Source: Marinobacter flavimaris
GTDB lineage: Bacteria; Pseudomonadota; Gammaproteobacteria; Pseudomonadales; Oleiphilaceae
Direction: 5' to 3'
DNA: 64,000 nt
NCBI RefSeq assembly: GCF_002933295.1
Contig: NZ_PSSW01000007.1
Span: 168,424-232,423, forward strand
Shown here: positions 19,393-31,355 of the stretch, one piece after another
How positions within the stretch are numbered: the first letter of the stretch is position 1
How the letters are laid out: each line of letters begins with the position of its first letter
Position numbers and translations under genes: made by a program
The notes under the pieces: generated by a model
What the model saw: the letters and a program-made list of their open reading frames with translations, nothing else
Database searches by the model: none
Told to the model about the DNA's origin: nothing

Positions 19393-20248
19393 GGCCATTG
19401 TCCTGTTCCGTCGCCGCAGTATCGGCCTCGGTTGATTTGCTGTTGTTCCGTGTGCCCGACGCTTTCTGCACAGCGGTGAGGATGCCCCGGAGGATATTGA
19501 TCTCCATCTGATCAAGTCTGGCTCGCTGGAACAGCCGCCGCAAGCGCGTCATAAGCTGCCTGGGGTTCTCCCGCCGATGGAAATCAACATCGATAAGCAC
19601 CTGCTCAAGATGCCCGAAGAAGCCCTCAACATCGTGGACTTTCGCCGGCGGCACATCCCATCCTTCGTCCCCGGGCCGGGTCATCGACTTTAAGTATGGG
19701 CTTCCCTCACCGCCTTCAAGGCTTCGGAGGTAATACATCCGCAATTCATAGCACATGACCTGCACCGCCATGGCCAGGTTGAGAGAGCTGTAATCGGGAT
19801 TGGAGGGAATATGAATATGATAATGACAACGCTGCAGCTCATCGTTGCTGAGACCATGGTTCTCCCTGCCGAACACCATGGCCACCGGGCCACTGCCGGC
19901 GTGCTCTGCGGCCGCGGCCGCAGCCTCGGGCGGGGCGCACACCGGCCAGGGGACTTTTCTGCCCCGGGCACTGGTACCCATTACCAGAACGCAGTCGGCA
20001 AGCGCCTCATCGAGCGAAGACACCACGTGGGCGCTATCAAGCACATCTGAAGCCCCCGCCGCACGGGCGTATGAAGCCTCGTCCGGAAACGAAGACGGGT
20101 TGACCAGCCACAGGTTGCCGAGCCCCATATTTTTCATGGCACGGGCGACTGCGCCGATATTGCCTGAATGGGATGTCTCAACCAGAACGATCCGGATCTG
20201 ATCCTGGAATGTTTCCGTCCCTTCCTGTGGAAGTGCGCTTTTATGCAT
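19385..20248 (-). CDS. trmJ: tRNA (cytidine/uridine-2'-O-)-methyltransferase TrmJ
   Basis: A 287-residue SPOUT methyltransferase modifying position 32 of tRNA. The knotted SAM site shows [20 protein letters not shown] at the start and [14 protein letters not shown] and [13 protein letters not shown] further on, then a C-terminal extension. ATG 20248 was preferred to an upstream TTG at 20263. It is divergent from suhB, the same arrangement as in E. coli (suhB / trmJ-iscR). Confidence 0.94.
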   Translation of the reverse strand: MHKSALPQEGTETFQDQIRIVLVETSHSGNIGAVARAMKNMGLGNLWLVNPSSFPDEASYARAAGASDVLDSAHVVSSLDEALADCVLVMGTSARGRKVPWPVCAPPEAAAAAAEHAGSGPVAMVFGRENHGLSNDELQRCHYHIHIPSNPDYSSLNLAMAVQVMCYELRMYYLRSLEGGEGSPYLKSMTRPGDEGWDVPPAKVHDVEGFFGHLEQVLIDVDFHRRENPRQLMTRLRRLFQRARLDQMEINILRGILTAVQKASGTRNNSKSTEADTAATEQDNGHV

Positions 20249-20419
20249 TGTTAGCAGGCCCAAGGTTATTGATCAGGGCGGCAATGATAGCAGAAAGCAA
20301 AGGCACCCTGCCCCTCCGGAGTACCCGTAACCTCTGGTTATTCGTGCTATTGCTGAGTCAAAAAACATACAAGCGGGGTGATCTTTTGCTATGATACCCG
20401 GCCTTCACACACCCGGATA

Positions 20420-21232
20420 ATGAACACTCAGATGCAACCAGCTATTAAAATGGCCCTGCGCGTCGCGCGTCAGGGGTCTGATTATCTGAAAGCCCATTTC
20501 GAGCGCCAGGAACCTACCGGCAAGGACGACTCAGAACGCCGTCGTCAGCTGGAACGGGTTGAGCAATCTATTTATGACAATTTTGCCGAACAGCTCGAAA
20601 AAGCCTACAAGGACCACAGCATCGCGCCCCTGAACGAAGCGGATGCCGGAACCAGCGAAAAGAGCTGGCATATTTTCCCTGTCCTGGGCCGTGAAAATTT
20701 CCTGCGGGGCATTCCGGAGTTCGCTCTGGCCCTGTCCCAGAAAAAGAATAACCGAACTGAAAACCTGCTGCTGGTTAACCCCGTTACCGGCGAGGAATAC
20801 TCGGCCAGCCGAGGCCATGGTGCGGCGCTCAACAGCCGCCGCGTGCGCGCTTCGGAAATCAAGCTTCCGGAGAAAGCCGCCATCGCTACCAACCTGCTGG
20901 ACCAGGCTCGAAAGAGCGAGGATCCGATGCTCTGGGGCGAAATGGCCGCTGTACTGGCCAGGGATTCCGGTATGTTCCGTACCTCCGGCTGCGTGGTGCT
21001 GGATATCGCCCGTGTGTCCGCCGGATTGATGGACGCAGCCATCATCTTCCGTCCGGAAGCAGCCGAGCTGGATCTTGGCGTCACTCTGGCCATGGAATCC
21101 GGTGCCCTGACCGGTGATTTCTCGGGCAATCCGTCCACCGGGAACGCCCGCCAGCTGGTGGTTGCAAACCCGAAGCTGTTCCGCGAAGTGCTCAAGGTCC
21201 TGCATCCGTTCCGGGGCCGTCTGCCCCGCTGA
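20420..21232 (+). CDS. suhB: SuhB-family protein with all catalytic motifs lost
   Basis: A 270-residue member of the inositol monophosphatase family in the syntenic position of suhB (divergent from trmJ, near iscR). The overall alignment to E. coli SuhB is easy to follow (MQPAIKMALRVARQG; ASRGHGAALNSRRVR; SGCVVLDIARVSAGLMD). However, the metal-binding motif WVIDPLDGTTNF reads WHIFPVLGRENF. The RPWDFAAG motif reads RPEAAELD, and the segment FVTNVDKAAE reads RQLERVEQSI. The protein is therefore very probably catalytically dead. E. coli SuhB acts in rRNA antitermination with NusA independently of catalysis, and that is the likely role here. Start ATG 20420 or 20432; an extended -10 (TGCTATGAT) at 20387-20395 precedes it. 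Confidence 0.88.
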   Translation: MNTQMQPAIKMALRVARQGSDYLKAHFERQEPTGKDDSERRRQLERVEQSIYDNFAEQLEKAYKDHSIAPLNEADAGTSEKSWHIFPVLGRENFLRGIPEFALALSQKKNNRTENLLLVNPVTGEEYSASRGHGAALNSRRVRASEIKLPEKAAIATNLLDQARKSEDPMLWGEMAAVLARDSGMFRTSGCVVLDIARVSAGLMDAAIIFRPEAAELDLGVTLAMESGALTGDFSGNPSTGNARQLVVANPKLFREVLKVLHPFRGRLPR

Positions 21233-21254
21233 ACTCCCGGGCTCTCTGAGACAC

Positions 21255-21287
21255 AAAAAAACCGCCACATTGTGTGGCGGTTTTTTT
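21255..21287. terminator. Bidirectional terminator between suhB and secF
   Basis: ACCGCCACA (21261-21269) and TGTGGCGGT (21273-21281) form a perfect 9-bp stem with loop TTG, flanked by six A on the left and seven T on the right. It can terminate suhB (+) and secF (-). Confidence 0.93.
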
Positions 21288-21315
21288 ATGCCCGGAAATC
21301 GGGGAACAACTACGA

Positions 21316-22269
21316 TTACATCCGGTTCAGCCACTCCGGCGGCTGCTCTTCTTCTTCGGCATTTTCCGCGCCTTCTTTTGCCGGCACGATCAGGTCATCT
21401 CGAGACACGCCCATCACCATCAGCAGATTCGCAGACACGTATATGGAAGAGTAGGTACCGACGACCACACCAATAATCAGAGCCAGGGCGAAGTTGTTGA
21501 TTGCCTCACCACCCAGGAAATACAACGCAAAAAGCACGACAAGCGTTGTCCCGGATGTATTGATGGTGCGTGCAATGGTCTGATGAATGGATTCGTTGAT
21601 GATATCCCAGGGCTCACCCACACGCATTTTGCGGAAGTTCTCCCGGATGCGGTCAGCAACAACGATGGTATCGTTCAAAGAATAACCAATGACCGCAAGC
21701 AACGCAGCCAGAACGGTAAGATCGAAGGTCCACTGGAATAACGCAAATACACCCAGAACGATAATGACGTCGTGAGCCAGAGGCACCACCGAGGCAATAC
21801 CGAATTTGAACTGGAAGCGCATACCCACGTAAATCAGCACCACTGCAAGGGCAATCAGCAATCCGAGGCCACTGTCCTCCTTGAGCTCCTCACCAACCTG
21901 GGAACCGACAAACTCGGAGCTTACCAATTCCAGCTCCGCGCCCCCCTCCTCGAGGGTTCGGGTAACTTCAGGTGCCAGCTGATCATTGTCAGCTTCAGCC
22001 ATGCGCACCAATACCGTGGTGTCAGCCCCGAAGTTCTGAACAGAAAACTGTTCGTAGCCGGCAGCCGTCAGCCTGGAGCGGATTTCATCCAGTTCCGGAG
22101 CCTCTGCATATTCAAATTCAACAGAGGTGCCGCCGGTGAAATCCATACCCAGGTTCAAGCCACGGATGGCCAACAGCGCGATAGACACAACGATCAGCGA
22201 GATGGAAATTACGGAAGCAATCTTCCGCAAACCCATAAAATCAAACGGTTGCTTTTGATCTTCAGACAT
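21316..22269 (-). CDS. secF: Protein translocase subunit SecF
   Basis: A 317-residue inner-membrane protein that, with SecD, uses proton motive force to complete Sec-dependent export. It shows the N-terminal TM, a periplasmic P4 domain (EFEYAEAPELDEIRSRL region) and a C-terminal five-helix block with VIGYSLNDTIVVADRIREN. Its start overlaps the end of secD by 8 bases. Confidence 0.97.
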   Translation of the reverse strand: MSEDQKQPFDFMGLRKIASVISISLIVVSIALLAIRGLNLGMDFTGGTSVEFEYAEAPELDEIRSRLTAAGYEQFSVQNFGADTTVLVRMAEADNDQLAPEVTRTLEEGGAELELVSSEFVGSQVGEELKEDSGLGLLIALAVVLIYVGMRFQFKFGIASVVPLAHDVIIVLGVFALFQWTFDLTVLAALLAVIGYSLNDTIVVADRIRENFRKMRVGEPWDIINESIHQTIARTINTSGTTLVVLFALYFLGGEAINNFALALIIGVVVGTYSSIYVSANLLMVMGVSRDDLIVPAKEGAENAEEEEQPPEWLNRM

Positions 22270-24136
22270 TGGCGAGCTTTCCTCCGATCGACAGCTTCTC
22301 GACCCTGCGGCCGCCGTAAATAATGTTAACGATGCTCCGGCTGACCATCAGGCCAGAGAACATCGACGTCAGAATCCCGATGCAGAGTGTCACCGCAAAC
22401 CCTTTCACGGGGCCGGAACCCATTGCGAAAAGAATCACGGCAACCAGCAATGTGGTGATGTTTGCATCAAAGATGGAAACAAAGGCTCGGGAATAACCGG
22501 AGTTGATGGCCGTCTGGGGCGGCACGCCCGATTTCAGCTCTTCCTTTATCCTCTCAAAGATAAGCACGTTGGCATCCACCGCCATACCGACGGTCAGAAC
22601 GATACCGGCGATGCCTGGCAGGGTCAGTGTCGCCGAGAGGATCGACATGCACGCAACGAGCAGCATCAGGTTCAGTGTCAGCGCAATGTTCGCTACCACG
22701 CCAAATCCGCGGTAGTAGACAAGCATGTAGAGCAGCACCAGCCCGAAGCCAAGCGCAACGGACATCATGCCGGCGTCTATATTTTTCTGGCCGAGGCTCG
22801 GACCAATGGTCCTCTCCTGAACAAAATACATCGGGGCGGCAAGTGCACCGGCGCGCAAGAGCAGCGCCAGTTCTGCGGCTTCCGGAATGGAATCAAGCCC
22901 GGTGATCCGGAAACTGCTGCCCAGAGCGGATTGCACTGTGGCAAGGCTGATTATGCCTTTCTCCACAACGCGGTTCTCCACCTCCTGAGGCTCGCCGTCT
23001 ACCATTCTGGTTTCGGTTTCCGTGCGGTACTCGATGAACAGCACGGCCATCCTGCGGCCAATAGCATTGCGGGTGGCCCGGTTCATCAGGTCGCCACCGA
23101 CGGAATCCATGGTGATATTGACCTGGGGTTGGCCGTTTTCGTCAAACGCCTGCTGGGCATTGGCCACGTTGTTACCGGTCGCGATCACCTCCTGCTCGAG
23201 GCGCGCGGTGCGCTGTGGCTGATCCCGGAAACCAAACTCCTCGGTCTCGCTGCTGGGGGCGTCCTGGCGGGCCTCCATGCGGAACTCAAGGTTCGCGGTT
23301 GCACCAAGTACGCGCTTGGCCTGTGCGGTGTCCTGTACGCCAGGCAACTCAACAATAATCCGGTCGGCACCCTGTTGTTGAACGAGGGGCTCAGCAACAC
23401 CGAGCTCATTCACCCGGTTACGGATCGTTGTGAGGTTCTGCTCCAGAGCATAGTCCTGAATCGCAGTGACCTCAGCCTCGGAGAGCGTCAGGACGAGGAG
23501 GAATTCATCACCCTCGGTCTGCTCATCGAGAAGGAATTCGTTGTACTGGTCACGCACCATGTTGAACGCTTCGGTGCGGGAGGCTTCATCACGAAAGCTG
23601 AGAACGATCTCGCGGTTATCCTGAACATCTCCGCCACGATAGCGGATCCGCTCTTCCCGCAACTCCCGCTTGATCTGGCCAGACATGGCATCCAGACGCT
23701 GGCTGACTGCGGTTTCCATGTCGACTTCCAACAGGAAGTGGACACCGCCACGAAGGTCCAGACCCAGCTTCATCGGGCCGGCACCCAGGCTCTTCAGCCA
23801 ACCGGGCGTGGAGGCGGCCATATTCAGTGCAACCAGGTATTCGTTTCCAAGAGCAGCCTGCACCAGGGGACGGGCCTGCAATTGGTCTTCAGAGTTGGTG
23901 AGACGGATCAGAGCATCCCGATCCTGAAGAGTACTGCTTTTCACCTCGATGCCCCGGCTTTCCAGCACACCAACGGCCCTGTCGAGCACACCGGCATTCA
24001 CCGCGGTGCTACTGCGGGCGCCGGTAATCTGGATGGCGTAGTCGTCGGGGAAGAGGTTGGGCAAAGCGTAGATAAACCCGATCACGAGCGCGACCAGGAT
24101 AACCAGGTTTTTCCAAAGCGGATACTTGTTCAGCAT
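22262..24136 (-). CDS. secD: Protein translocase subunit SecD
   Basis: A 624-residue partner of SecF. It has an N-terminal TM (about 10-28), a large periplasmic region including GLDLRGGVHFLLEVD and the D4 segment, and a C-terminal RND-like membrane block with TVGMAVDANVLIFERIKEE. The length agrees with E. coli SecD (615). It belongs to the operon queA-tgt-yajC-secD-secF. Confidence 0.97.
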   Translation of the reverse strand: MLNKYPLWKNLVILVALVIGFIYALPNLFPDDYAIQITGARSSTAVNAGVLDRAVGVLESRGIEVKSSTLQDRDALIRLTNSEDQLQARPLVQAALGNEYLVALNMAASTPGWLKSLGAGPMKLGLDLRGGVHFLLEVDMETAVSQRLDAMSGQIKRELREERIRYRGGDVQDNREIVLSFRDEASRTEAFNMVRDQYNEFLLDEQTEGDEFLLVLTLSEAEVTAIQDYALEQNLTTIRNRVNELGVAEPLVQQQGADRIIVELPGVQDTAQAKRVLGATANLEFRMEARQDAPSSETEEFGFRDQPQRTARLEQEVIATGNNVANAQQAFDENGQPQVNITMDSVGGDLMNRATRNAIGRRMAVLFIEYRTETETRMVDGEPQEVENRVVEKGIISLATVQSALGSSFRITGLDSIPEAAELALLLRAGALAAPMYFVQERTIGPSLGQKNIDAGMMSVALGFGLVLLYMLVYYRGFGVVANIALTLNLMLLVACMSILSATLTLPGIAGIVLTVGMAVDANVLIFERIKEELKSGVPPQTAINSGYSRAFVSIFDANITTLLVAVILFAMGSGPVKGFAVTLCIGILTSMFSGLMVSRSIVNIIYGGRRVEKLSIGGKLANV

Positions 24137-24231
24137 GGGATCCCTTGTAGCCGGCCTAGCGGCCAGACTTGGTGTTTCAGCCAGGAAGATTCAAACCGGC
24201 CACCAGGGATGGCCGGCTAAATGGCCCCCGC

Positions 24232-24594
24232 TCAGATGTCCTTGAGCGTGCCCTTCGGCAGCGCCGCAGCAACGGCTACTTTCTGGACCTTGATCTCTAC
24301 GTTGTCAGCAACTTCCACAACGATGAAATCGTCAGTCACCTTGGTAATTTTGCCGGCAACACCACCAGAGGTCACAACTTCATCACCTTTATTCAGGCCG
24401 GACATCAGAGCCTTGTGCTCTTTCGCACGCTTGGACTGCGGGCGCCAGATCAGGAAGTAGAAAATCAGGATGAAGCCGGCGAAAAAGATCACCTGGCCCA
24501 TAACACCCATTCCCTGAGCAGCCGGGTCCTGCGCCATGGCAAGAGCAGGCATCAGAGCCAAAAGGCCGGCAACGAGCATTTTAATAGCTTTCAT
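24232..24594 (-). CDS. yajC: Sec translocon accessory protein YajC
   Basis: A 120-residue single-span membrane protein of the SecDF-YajC complex. The N-terminal hydrophobic segment (MKAIKMLVAGLLALMPALAMA) resembles a cleavable signal, followed by the TM VIFFAGFILIFYFLIWRPQ and the conserved cytoplasmic domain GDEVVTSGGVAGKI. ATG 24594 has GGAG seven to eight bases upstream and replaces a longer open frame. Confidence 0.95.
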   Translation of the reverse strand: MKAIKMLVAGLLALMPALAMAQDPAAQGMGVMGQVIFFAGFILIFYFLIWRPQSKRAKEHKALMSGLNKGDEVVTSGGVAGKITKVTDDFIVVEVADNVEIKVQKVAVAAALPKGTLKDI

Positions 24595-24623
24595 TGAATA
24601 TCTCCGTTGGTTTAGCGAATAGA

Positions 24624-26863
<2,240 letters not shown>

Positions 26864-26898
26864 GGAATGGACTGTTAACGACGCCGAAGAAAAGAAGA

Positions 26899-26985
26899 TG
26901 GTAGCGGCGGGCGGACTCGAACCGCCACGGGTTTTACCCCAACGGATTTTGAATCCGTCGTGTCTACCAATTTCACCACGCCGCC
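26899..26985 (-). tRNA. tRNA-Leu (anticodon CAA)
   Basis: An 87-base class II tRNA with encoded CCA. The acceptor GGCGGCG pairs with CGCCGCT (G1-U72 wobble). The anticodon stem ACGGA/TCCGT holds loop TTCAAAA, giving CAA. A long variable arm (GTTGGGGTAAAACCCGT region) and the T arm GGCGGTTCGAGTCCGCC follow. The D arm has TGGTGAAATTGGTAGACAC, typical for Leu. Confidence 0.96.
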
Positions 26986-27002
26986 ATCGGAGAGTGTTGG
27001 GG

Positions 27003-27030
27003 ATTATACTGAGCTAAATCGCGAAAGCAA
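27003..27030 (-). promoter_or_regulatory. Promoter of tRNA-Leu
   Basis: On the minus strand -35 TTGCTT (27030-27025) and a perfect -10 TATAAT (27008-27003) are 16 bases apart. The tRNA 5' end lies 18 bases downstream of the -10. Confidence 0.75.
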
Positions 27031-27032
27031 TA

Positions 27033-27060
27033 AGCCAGCGGACACAACTGCCCGCCGGCT
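27033..27060 (-). terminator. Hairpin after flgL
   Basis: On the minus strand AGCCGGCGG and CCGCTGGCT form a 9-bp stem (one G-T pair) with a 10-base loop, seven bases after the flgL stop. Only a short T-rich stretch (TATTGCTTTC) follows, so termination may be partial and the stretch doubles as the tRNA-Leu -35 region. Confidence 0.55.
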
Positions 27061-27067
27061 CAGAGTT

Positions 27068-28306
27068 TTACAATCGATCGAACAGTGACAGCTGCGAAAC
27101 CTGGGCAAACGACTGCTGGGCCGCCTGCAACACGAAGCTCTGGAAACTCAGGGTGCTGATGGCCTCTGCGTAGTCCACATCCTGCAGCTGGGACCGTATT
27201 TCATTGCTGTAGACCGACGAATCCTCCAGGAATGACTTGGTCGATTCCACCGCGTTCATCCGGCCTCCCAACTCCGTCTGCTTGAGGATAATGCTTTCCT
27301 GGGCGTTATCGAGGTTGATCAGGGAATTAGCAATCAGGTCGTCGTACTGGGCCTGCCCATCCGGACTGCTCTTGTCGATGTTGTTCAAACCGGAAATCAG
27401 GTTCTCAATGGTGCCGAACACCGACTGTTTTTCGTTGATCTTCAGCGTAAACACGTCACCGGCGCCAGGGACCGCGTCTGTGATGGTCGCCTCAACACCA
27501 GCAACCGTAAAAGGCTCCCCACTTTCGTAGACAACCGGGTCAACCGGCAAGGCAATGCCCTGACTATCAAACGCCCGCAATTCGGGAGGATTCCCACCCC
27601 CCAGATCAATAACCTCGACTGTAATATCGTCAGGAAATGAGCCCGAGTAAGCGGCAGCAAGATCCGCCTCGTTAACCAGTTTGACGCCTGAAATAGAAGC
27701 GCCCGGCGTGCTCACTGTGCTGTGTTCGCCGGTGATGGCCGCAGGAACTCTTACGAAAATGTCCTTGCCGTTATCGCTGATCGGAACGGTGACACCATCA
27801 TCAATTTCGAGGACTCGCTGGCCCTCGTCGCCCTGGTAAATCCAACTGCCTGAGGGATCCTGCTCAAAGGCCTTTACCGAGCCCTGGAATCCACTAAAGA
27901 TGTATTCGCCGGAGGCATCACGGGTATTGGCAATATTGGCGAGCTGCCCCAGGCGTTCCTCCAGCTCCGAAGAAATCGACCGCCGGTCGTTGGCCGACAA
28001 TGACCCATTACCCGCCTGAACCGTCAGCTCCCGGATCCGCTGAATCACATCGATCGAACTTGAAAGAGCATTTTCTTCCTGTTTCAGACGGTTGTCCGCC
28101 AGGTCGACGTTGCGCTGATAGGTTTCAACCCGCGAAAGCTCCTGATCCAGCTTCAGAATGCGCGCCGCAGCGACCGGATCGTCGGAAGGTTTGTTTACCC
28201 TCTGGCCAGTCGAGATCTGTTGCTGGGTGTTATTCAGGCTGGTATTGAGCTCCTGGAGCCGATTAATACCGCCTGAAAAAATCTGCTGTGATGAAATTCT
28301 GATCAT
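27068..28306 (-). CDS. flgL: Flagellar hook-associated protein 3 (FlgL)
   Basis: A 412-residue hook-filament junction protein. The N-terminal flagellin-like helix MIRISSQQIFSGGINRLQELN and C-terminal DYAEAISTLSFQSFVLQAAQQSF are the conserved D0/D1 parts. The middle carries a variable domain. It is the last gene of the flgF-flgL run, 18 bases after flgK. It is exported by the flagellar type III system, so no signal peptide is expected or seen. Confidence 0.95.
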   Translation of the reverse strand: MIRISSQQIFSGGINRLQELNTSLNNTQQQISTGQRVNKPSDDPVAAARILKLDQELSRVETYQRNVDLADNRLKQEENALSSSIDVIQRIRELTVQAGNGSLSANDRRSISSELEERLGQLANIANTRDASGEYIFSGFQGSVKAFEQDPSGSWIYQGDEGQRVLEIDDGVTVPISDNGKDIFVRVPAAITGEHSTVSTPGASISGVKLVNEADLAAAYSGSFPDDITVEVIDLGGGNPPELRAFDSQGIALPVDPVVYESGEPFTVAGVEATITDAVPGAGDVFTLKINEKQSVFGTIENLISGLNNIDKSSPDGQAQYDDLIANSLINLDNAQESIILKQTELGGRMNAVESTKSFLEDSSVYSNEIRSQLQDVDYAEAISTLSFQSFVLQAAQQSFAQVSQLSLFDRL

Positions 28307-28324
28307 GTCACATCACCTCAACCG

Positions 28325-30355
28325 TTACCGGAAACTCTGTAACAGGGTATTGAACAAATCCTGGGCTACCGACATTACCTGGGCCGAGGCATTATAGGCG
28401 GCCTGATACTGGATCAGGCGCCCGGCTTCCTCATCCAGGTTAACGCCGGATACAGATTCCCGCTGATTGGTCGACTGCTCCAGAAGGGTTTTGCCGGCAT
28501 CCACATCCAATTGGCTCTGGCGTGTTTTAACACCGATATCCTCAACAAGCCCCGCATAGCCTTCGGAAAAGTTCTGGCTACCACCATTCAGCGTGTTGGC
28601 CGTGCCAAGCGCCGCCAGCAGTTCCGCATTCCTGTTGTCCGAAACACCGTTGGAGTTGTAATTGATCTCGAAGGTGTCACCGTCAGCCGGCTGGCCCGTT
28701 ATCTTGAACTGAAAACCCTGGTACTCGGCACCATCCGCCGGATTGTCGCTGAACAGCTCATTGGCAACGCCCGGCGTGTAGGGCCGGTTTGCCGGACCTA
28801 TCGGGTTTCCACCGCCGTCCGTAACCGTGAACACCAGGCCGGTTCCCGGATCGTCGAATGTTACGGTAATTGGCCCGTTCGCCAGTTGCCCGGTCGATTG
28901 GAACGCGGGCAACAGGGAGTTGGTGAACGGGTTCCTGACGTTAAGCATGGTGCCCTGATCAATCTTGCCGGTTCCGATATTGTCATCGCCGGTGGTAGCA
29001 CGAACCGGACTTGCGAAAGCCAGATCCTCCTCCCGATTGACCACCAGCCCAATGCTCTCCGCCGCATTCCGGCTTGGTTGAATCAGATATTTGTCTCCGG
29101 CATTGAACGTGCCGCCCTCCACCCGGATGTTGAAACCGGGCATGGAAATCTCAGACTGGGGCGGATCGGGCAACCGGCCCTGATTGACGGTTCTTCCAGT
29201 ACCCTGATCAATCAACTCGTAGCTTCGCCCATCGCCACTGAACTGGAGAGTCCAGCGGCCTGCCGGAAGCGCCGAACTGTCGGTTATCTCGACGGCCAAC
29301 TGTCCGTTGGTCGAGGGCGCGTTATTTCCGTTGGGGACCACGCGGCTCCGTTGCGCCTCGAGCGAATTGATATCTGTGAAGAACAGCCCACCGAGTTCGC
29401 CCTCCAGATCCATCCCGATTTCATGCTGGTGATTCATGGTGTCGGAGAGGGCAATGGCAATCCTGCCAAGCTCATCGAATGCCGGTTTCAGACCTTCGGT
29501 ATCGAAACGCAGGAGGCCACCCAGCTTGCCGCCGGTGATCTGTTCATCAATATTGAGGAGGCGTCCACCGTTGCTCAGTGTGAACTCCAGACGTGTCGGA
29601 TCTTCGGCATTTTCCCGGGTGCCGAGGGTCGAAGCGTTACTGCCAACCACCAGGGACAAACCGTTCGACAGAGACACGTTAACCTGGCTACCGTCTGCCG
29701 GGCTGACTTTTATGCTAATAAGCTCCGACAGCTGCCGCAGTTTCTCATCCCGCTTATCCAACAATTCATTGGGCATTTGCCCCTGGGCAATGCCGGGTGA
29801 TTCAGAAATCGCCAGGTTCAGCTCCGCAATGCTTTTCAGCAGGGTATTCGCGTCTTTCACACCCTGCTGCATCTGGGTCTTGATGGATTCCCGCTGCTGG
29901 ATGAATTCCTGGTTCAGGGCCTGGAAACGGTTTACAACCTGCTGTGCCTCACTCAGGACCAACTGGCGCTGTGGCAAGGAAGTGGGATCTTCCGCGGCAT
30001 TCTGAAGGCTCGCAAAAAAGTTGTTCAGTGCATTGCTGAGGCCGGTAGATTCACCCCCGAGCAGGTTATCAAGCCTGGTCAGCTCCGAATTAAGGGCCTC
30101 CTGCTCTCCGTACAGGGTGCTGTCTTCACGCACCTGTTGAACCAGGTATTCGTTGGCCAGGCGGCGAATGTCCGCCACGTTCACGCCGCTGCCTATGGTG
30201 CCGGCACCAGTGCGCTGGCCTTCCTGGGTTTCAAACAGCACTTCCTGGCGGCTGTAACCCGGCGTGTTGGCGTTGGTTATATTGTTGCCAGTGGTGTTCA
30301 GTGCGGCCTGTTGACTGAGGATGCCGGTCAGACCAATACCTATGAGCCCTGCCAT
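28325..30355 (-). CDS. flgK: Flagellar hook-associated protein 1 (FlgK)
   Basis: A 676-residue hook-filament junction protein. The N-terminus GIGLTGILSQQAALNTTGNN and the C-terminus SGVNLDEEAGRLIQYQAAYN are diagnostic of FlgK. The length is similar to P. aeruginosa FlgK (about 680) and longer than in E. coli (547), owing to a larger exposed middle region. It starts five bases after the flgJ stop. Confidence 0.96.
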   Translation of the reverse strand: MAGLIGIGLTGILSQQAALNTTGNNITNANTPGYSRQEVLFETQEGQRTGAGTIGSGVNVADIRRLANEYLVQQVREDSTLYGEQEALNSELTRLDNLLGGESTGLSNALNNFFASLQNAAEDPTSLPQRQLVLSEAQQVVNRFQALNQEFIQQRESIKTQMQQGVKDANTLLKSIAELNLAISESPGIAQGQMPNELLDKRDEKLRQLSELISIKVSPADGSQVNVSLSNGLSLVVGSNASTLGTRENAEDPTRLEFTLSNGGRLLNIDEQITGGKLGGLLRFDTEGLKPAFDELGRIAIALSDTMNHQHEIGMDLEGELGGLFFTDINSLEAQRSRVVPNGNNAPSTNGQLAVEITDSSALPAGRWTLQFSGDGRSYELIDQGTGRTVNQGRLPDPPQSEISMPGFNIRVEGGTFNAGDKYLIQPSRNAAESIGLVVNREEDLAFASPVRATTGDDNIGTGKIDQGTMLNVRNPFTNSLLPAFQSTGQLANGPITVTFDDPGTGLVFTVTDGGGNPIGPANRPYTPGVANELFSDNPADGAEYQGFQFKITGQPADGDTFEINYNSNGVSDNRNAELLAALGTANTLNGGSQNFSEGYAGLVEDIGVKTRQSQLDVDAGKTLLEQSTNQRESVSGVNLDEEAGRLIQYQAAYNASAQVMSVAQDLFNTLLQSFR

Positions 30356-30360
30356 AAGCT

Positions 30361-31347
30361 TTACTCCTTCATCCCGTCACTGCCCATGGACAGCGTCATC
30401 AGTGAGTCACGGTTCATGATCTGGCGGATCTTGTTGCCGTAGTTGGGGTCGGTTGCATAGCCGGCTTCCTGCAGCTTCTCTGCGAAAACCTCAGGCTGGT
30501 CTGCTACCGACAGGACGTCCCGGTATCGGGGGTTGGATTCCAGGAAAGAGACATAATCCCGGAAGCTGGATTCGTAATCCCTGTAGGCCCGGAAGTTGGC
30601 CTGCTCTTTCATGGGCAGCCCTTCCCGATATTCCGTGGTGGTAATGGAGACCGCATCACCCTGCCAGCGGCTGTCGGCCTTGATGCCGAAGAGGTTAAAA
30701 CTGGGCTCGCCCTGCTCCCCACGGATCATATGCCGGCCCCAGCCTGTTTCCAGGGCCGCCTGGGCTACCATCAGTTTCGGGTCTATTCCCGAGTCCCGGG
30801 CAATCCGTTCGGCCACCGGCAGCAGCTCTGCCACGAAATGCTCCGGAGATTCGAATTGATGCGGCAAGTCCGAGGGTGTCGACGTCACTGCTGAAGGCGC
30901 TTTCTGTGCAAAAGACGTTACCTCCCGAACCCGCTCGGGTAGCTCGGCATTCAGGGCGGGCAGGCTTCGGTCGTAATCCGCAAGGCTCGCCTTGTGGCCA
31001 GCGAGCCTGCCTCCTTCATCGTTCATGCCGGGAATCTGTTTGCTCAACTGCCGGACCAGTGCCTCCGCAAGGCCACTGCCCTTGCCCCCAGCCATGGTCA
31101 GACTCATCTGGCTGTCGAACATATCCCGGTAGAGCTCGGACTGATTGCTCTTCAGGTAGTTGCCCTCAGCAAAGACATCACCGGCCTTGCGCATGGACTT
31201 CAACATTTCAGACAGGAACAGACTCTCGAACTGGCGCGCCACCTCTCGAAGAGCGGACTCCTTATCAGTGCGAGCCTGGGCCTTCAACGCATTAAGACCG
31301 TTGAAGTCGGTGTAAACCTGGGCCTGTTGAACCTTGTAGTCCTGCAT
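30361..31347 (-). CDS. flgJ: Flagellar rod assembly protein/peptidoglycan hydrolase FlgJ
   Basis: A 328-residue dual-function protein. The N-terminal half is the rod-capping domain (VARQFESLFLSEMLKSMRKA). The C-terminal half is a glucosaminidase-type muramidase domain (MVAQAALETGWGRHM, FNLFGIKAD) that opens the cell wall for the rod. ATG 31347 follows an AGGTGG; a GTG one codon upstream is the alternative. It lies 8 bases after flgI. Confidence 0.95.
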   Translation of the reverse strand: MQDYKVQQAQVYTDFNGLNALKAQARTDKESALREVARQFESLFLSEMLKSMRKAGDVFAEGNYLKSNQSELYRDMFDSQMSLTMAGGKGSGLAEALVRQLSKQIPGMNDEGGRLAGHKASLADYDRSLPALNAELPERVREVTSFAQKAPSAVTSTPSDLPHQFESPEHFVAELLPVAERIARDSGIDPKLMVAQAALETGWGRHMIRGEQGEPSFNLFGIKADSRWQGDAVSITTTEYREGLPMKEQANFRAYRDYESSFRDYVSFLESNPRYRDVLSVADQPEVFAEKLQEAGYATDPNYGNKIRQIMNRDSLMTLSMGSDGMKE

Positions 31348-31355
31348 CACGCCAC

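Noticed and set aside
22931..24220. A 429-codon plus-strand frame opposite secD, and a similar one opposite flgK (28511-29800)
   Set aside because: Both are antisense to well-conserved genes; their proteins show low-complexity, His/Gln/Gly-rich composition typical of shadow frames.
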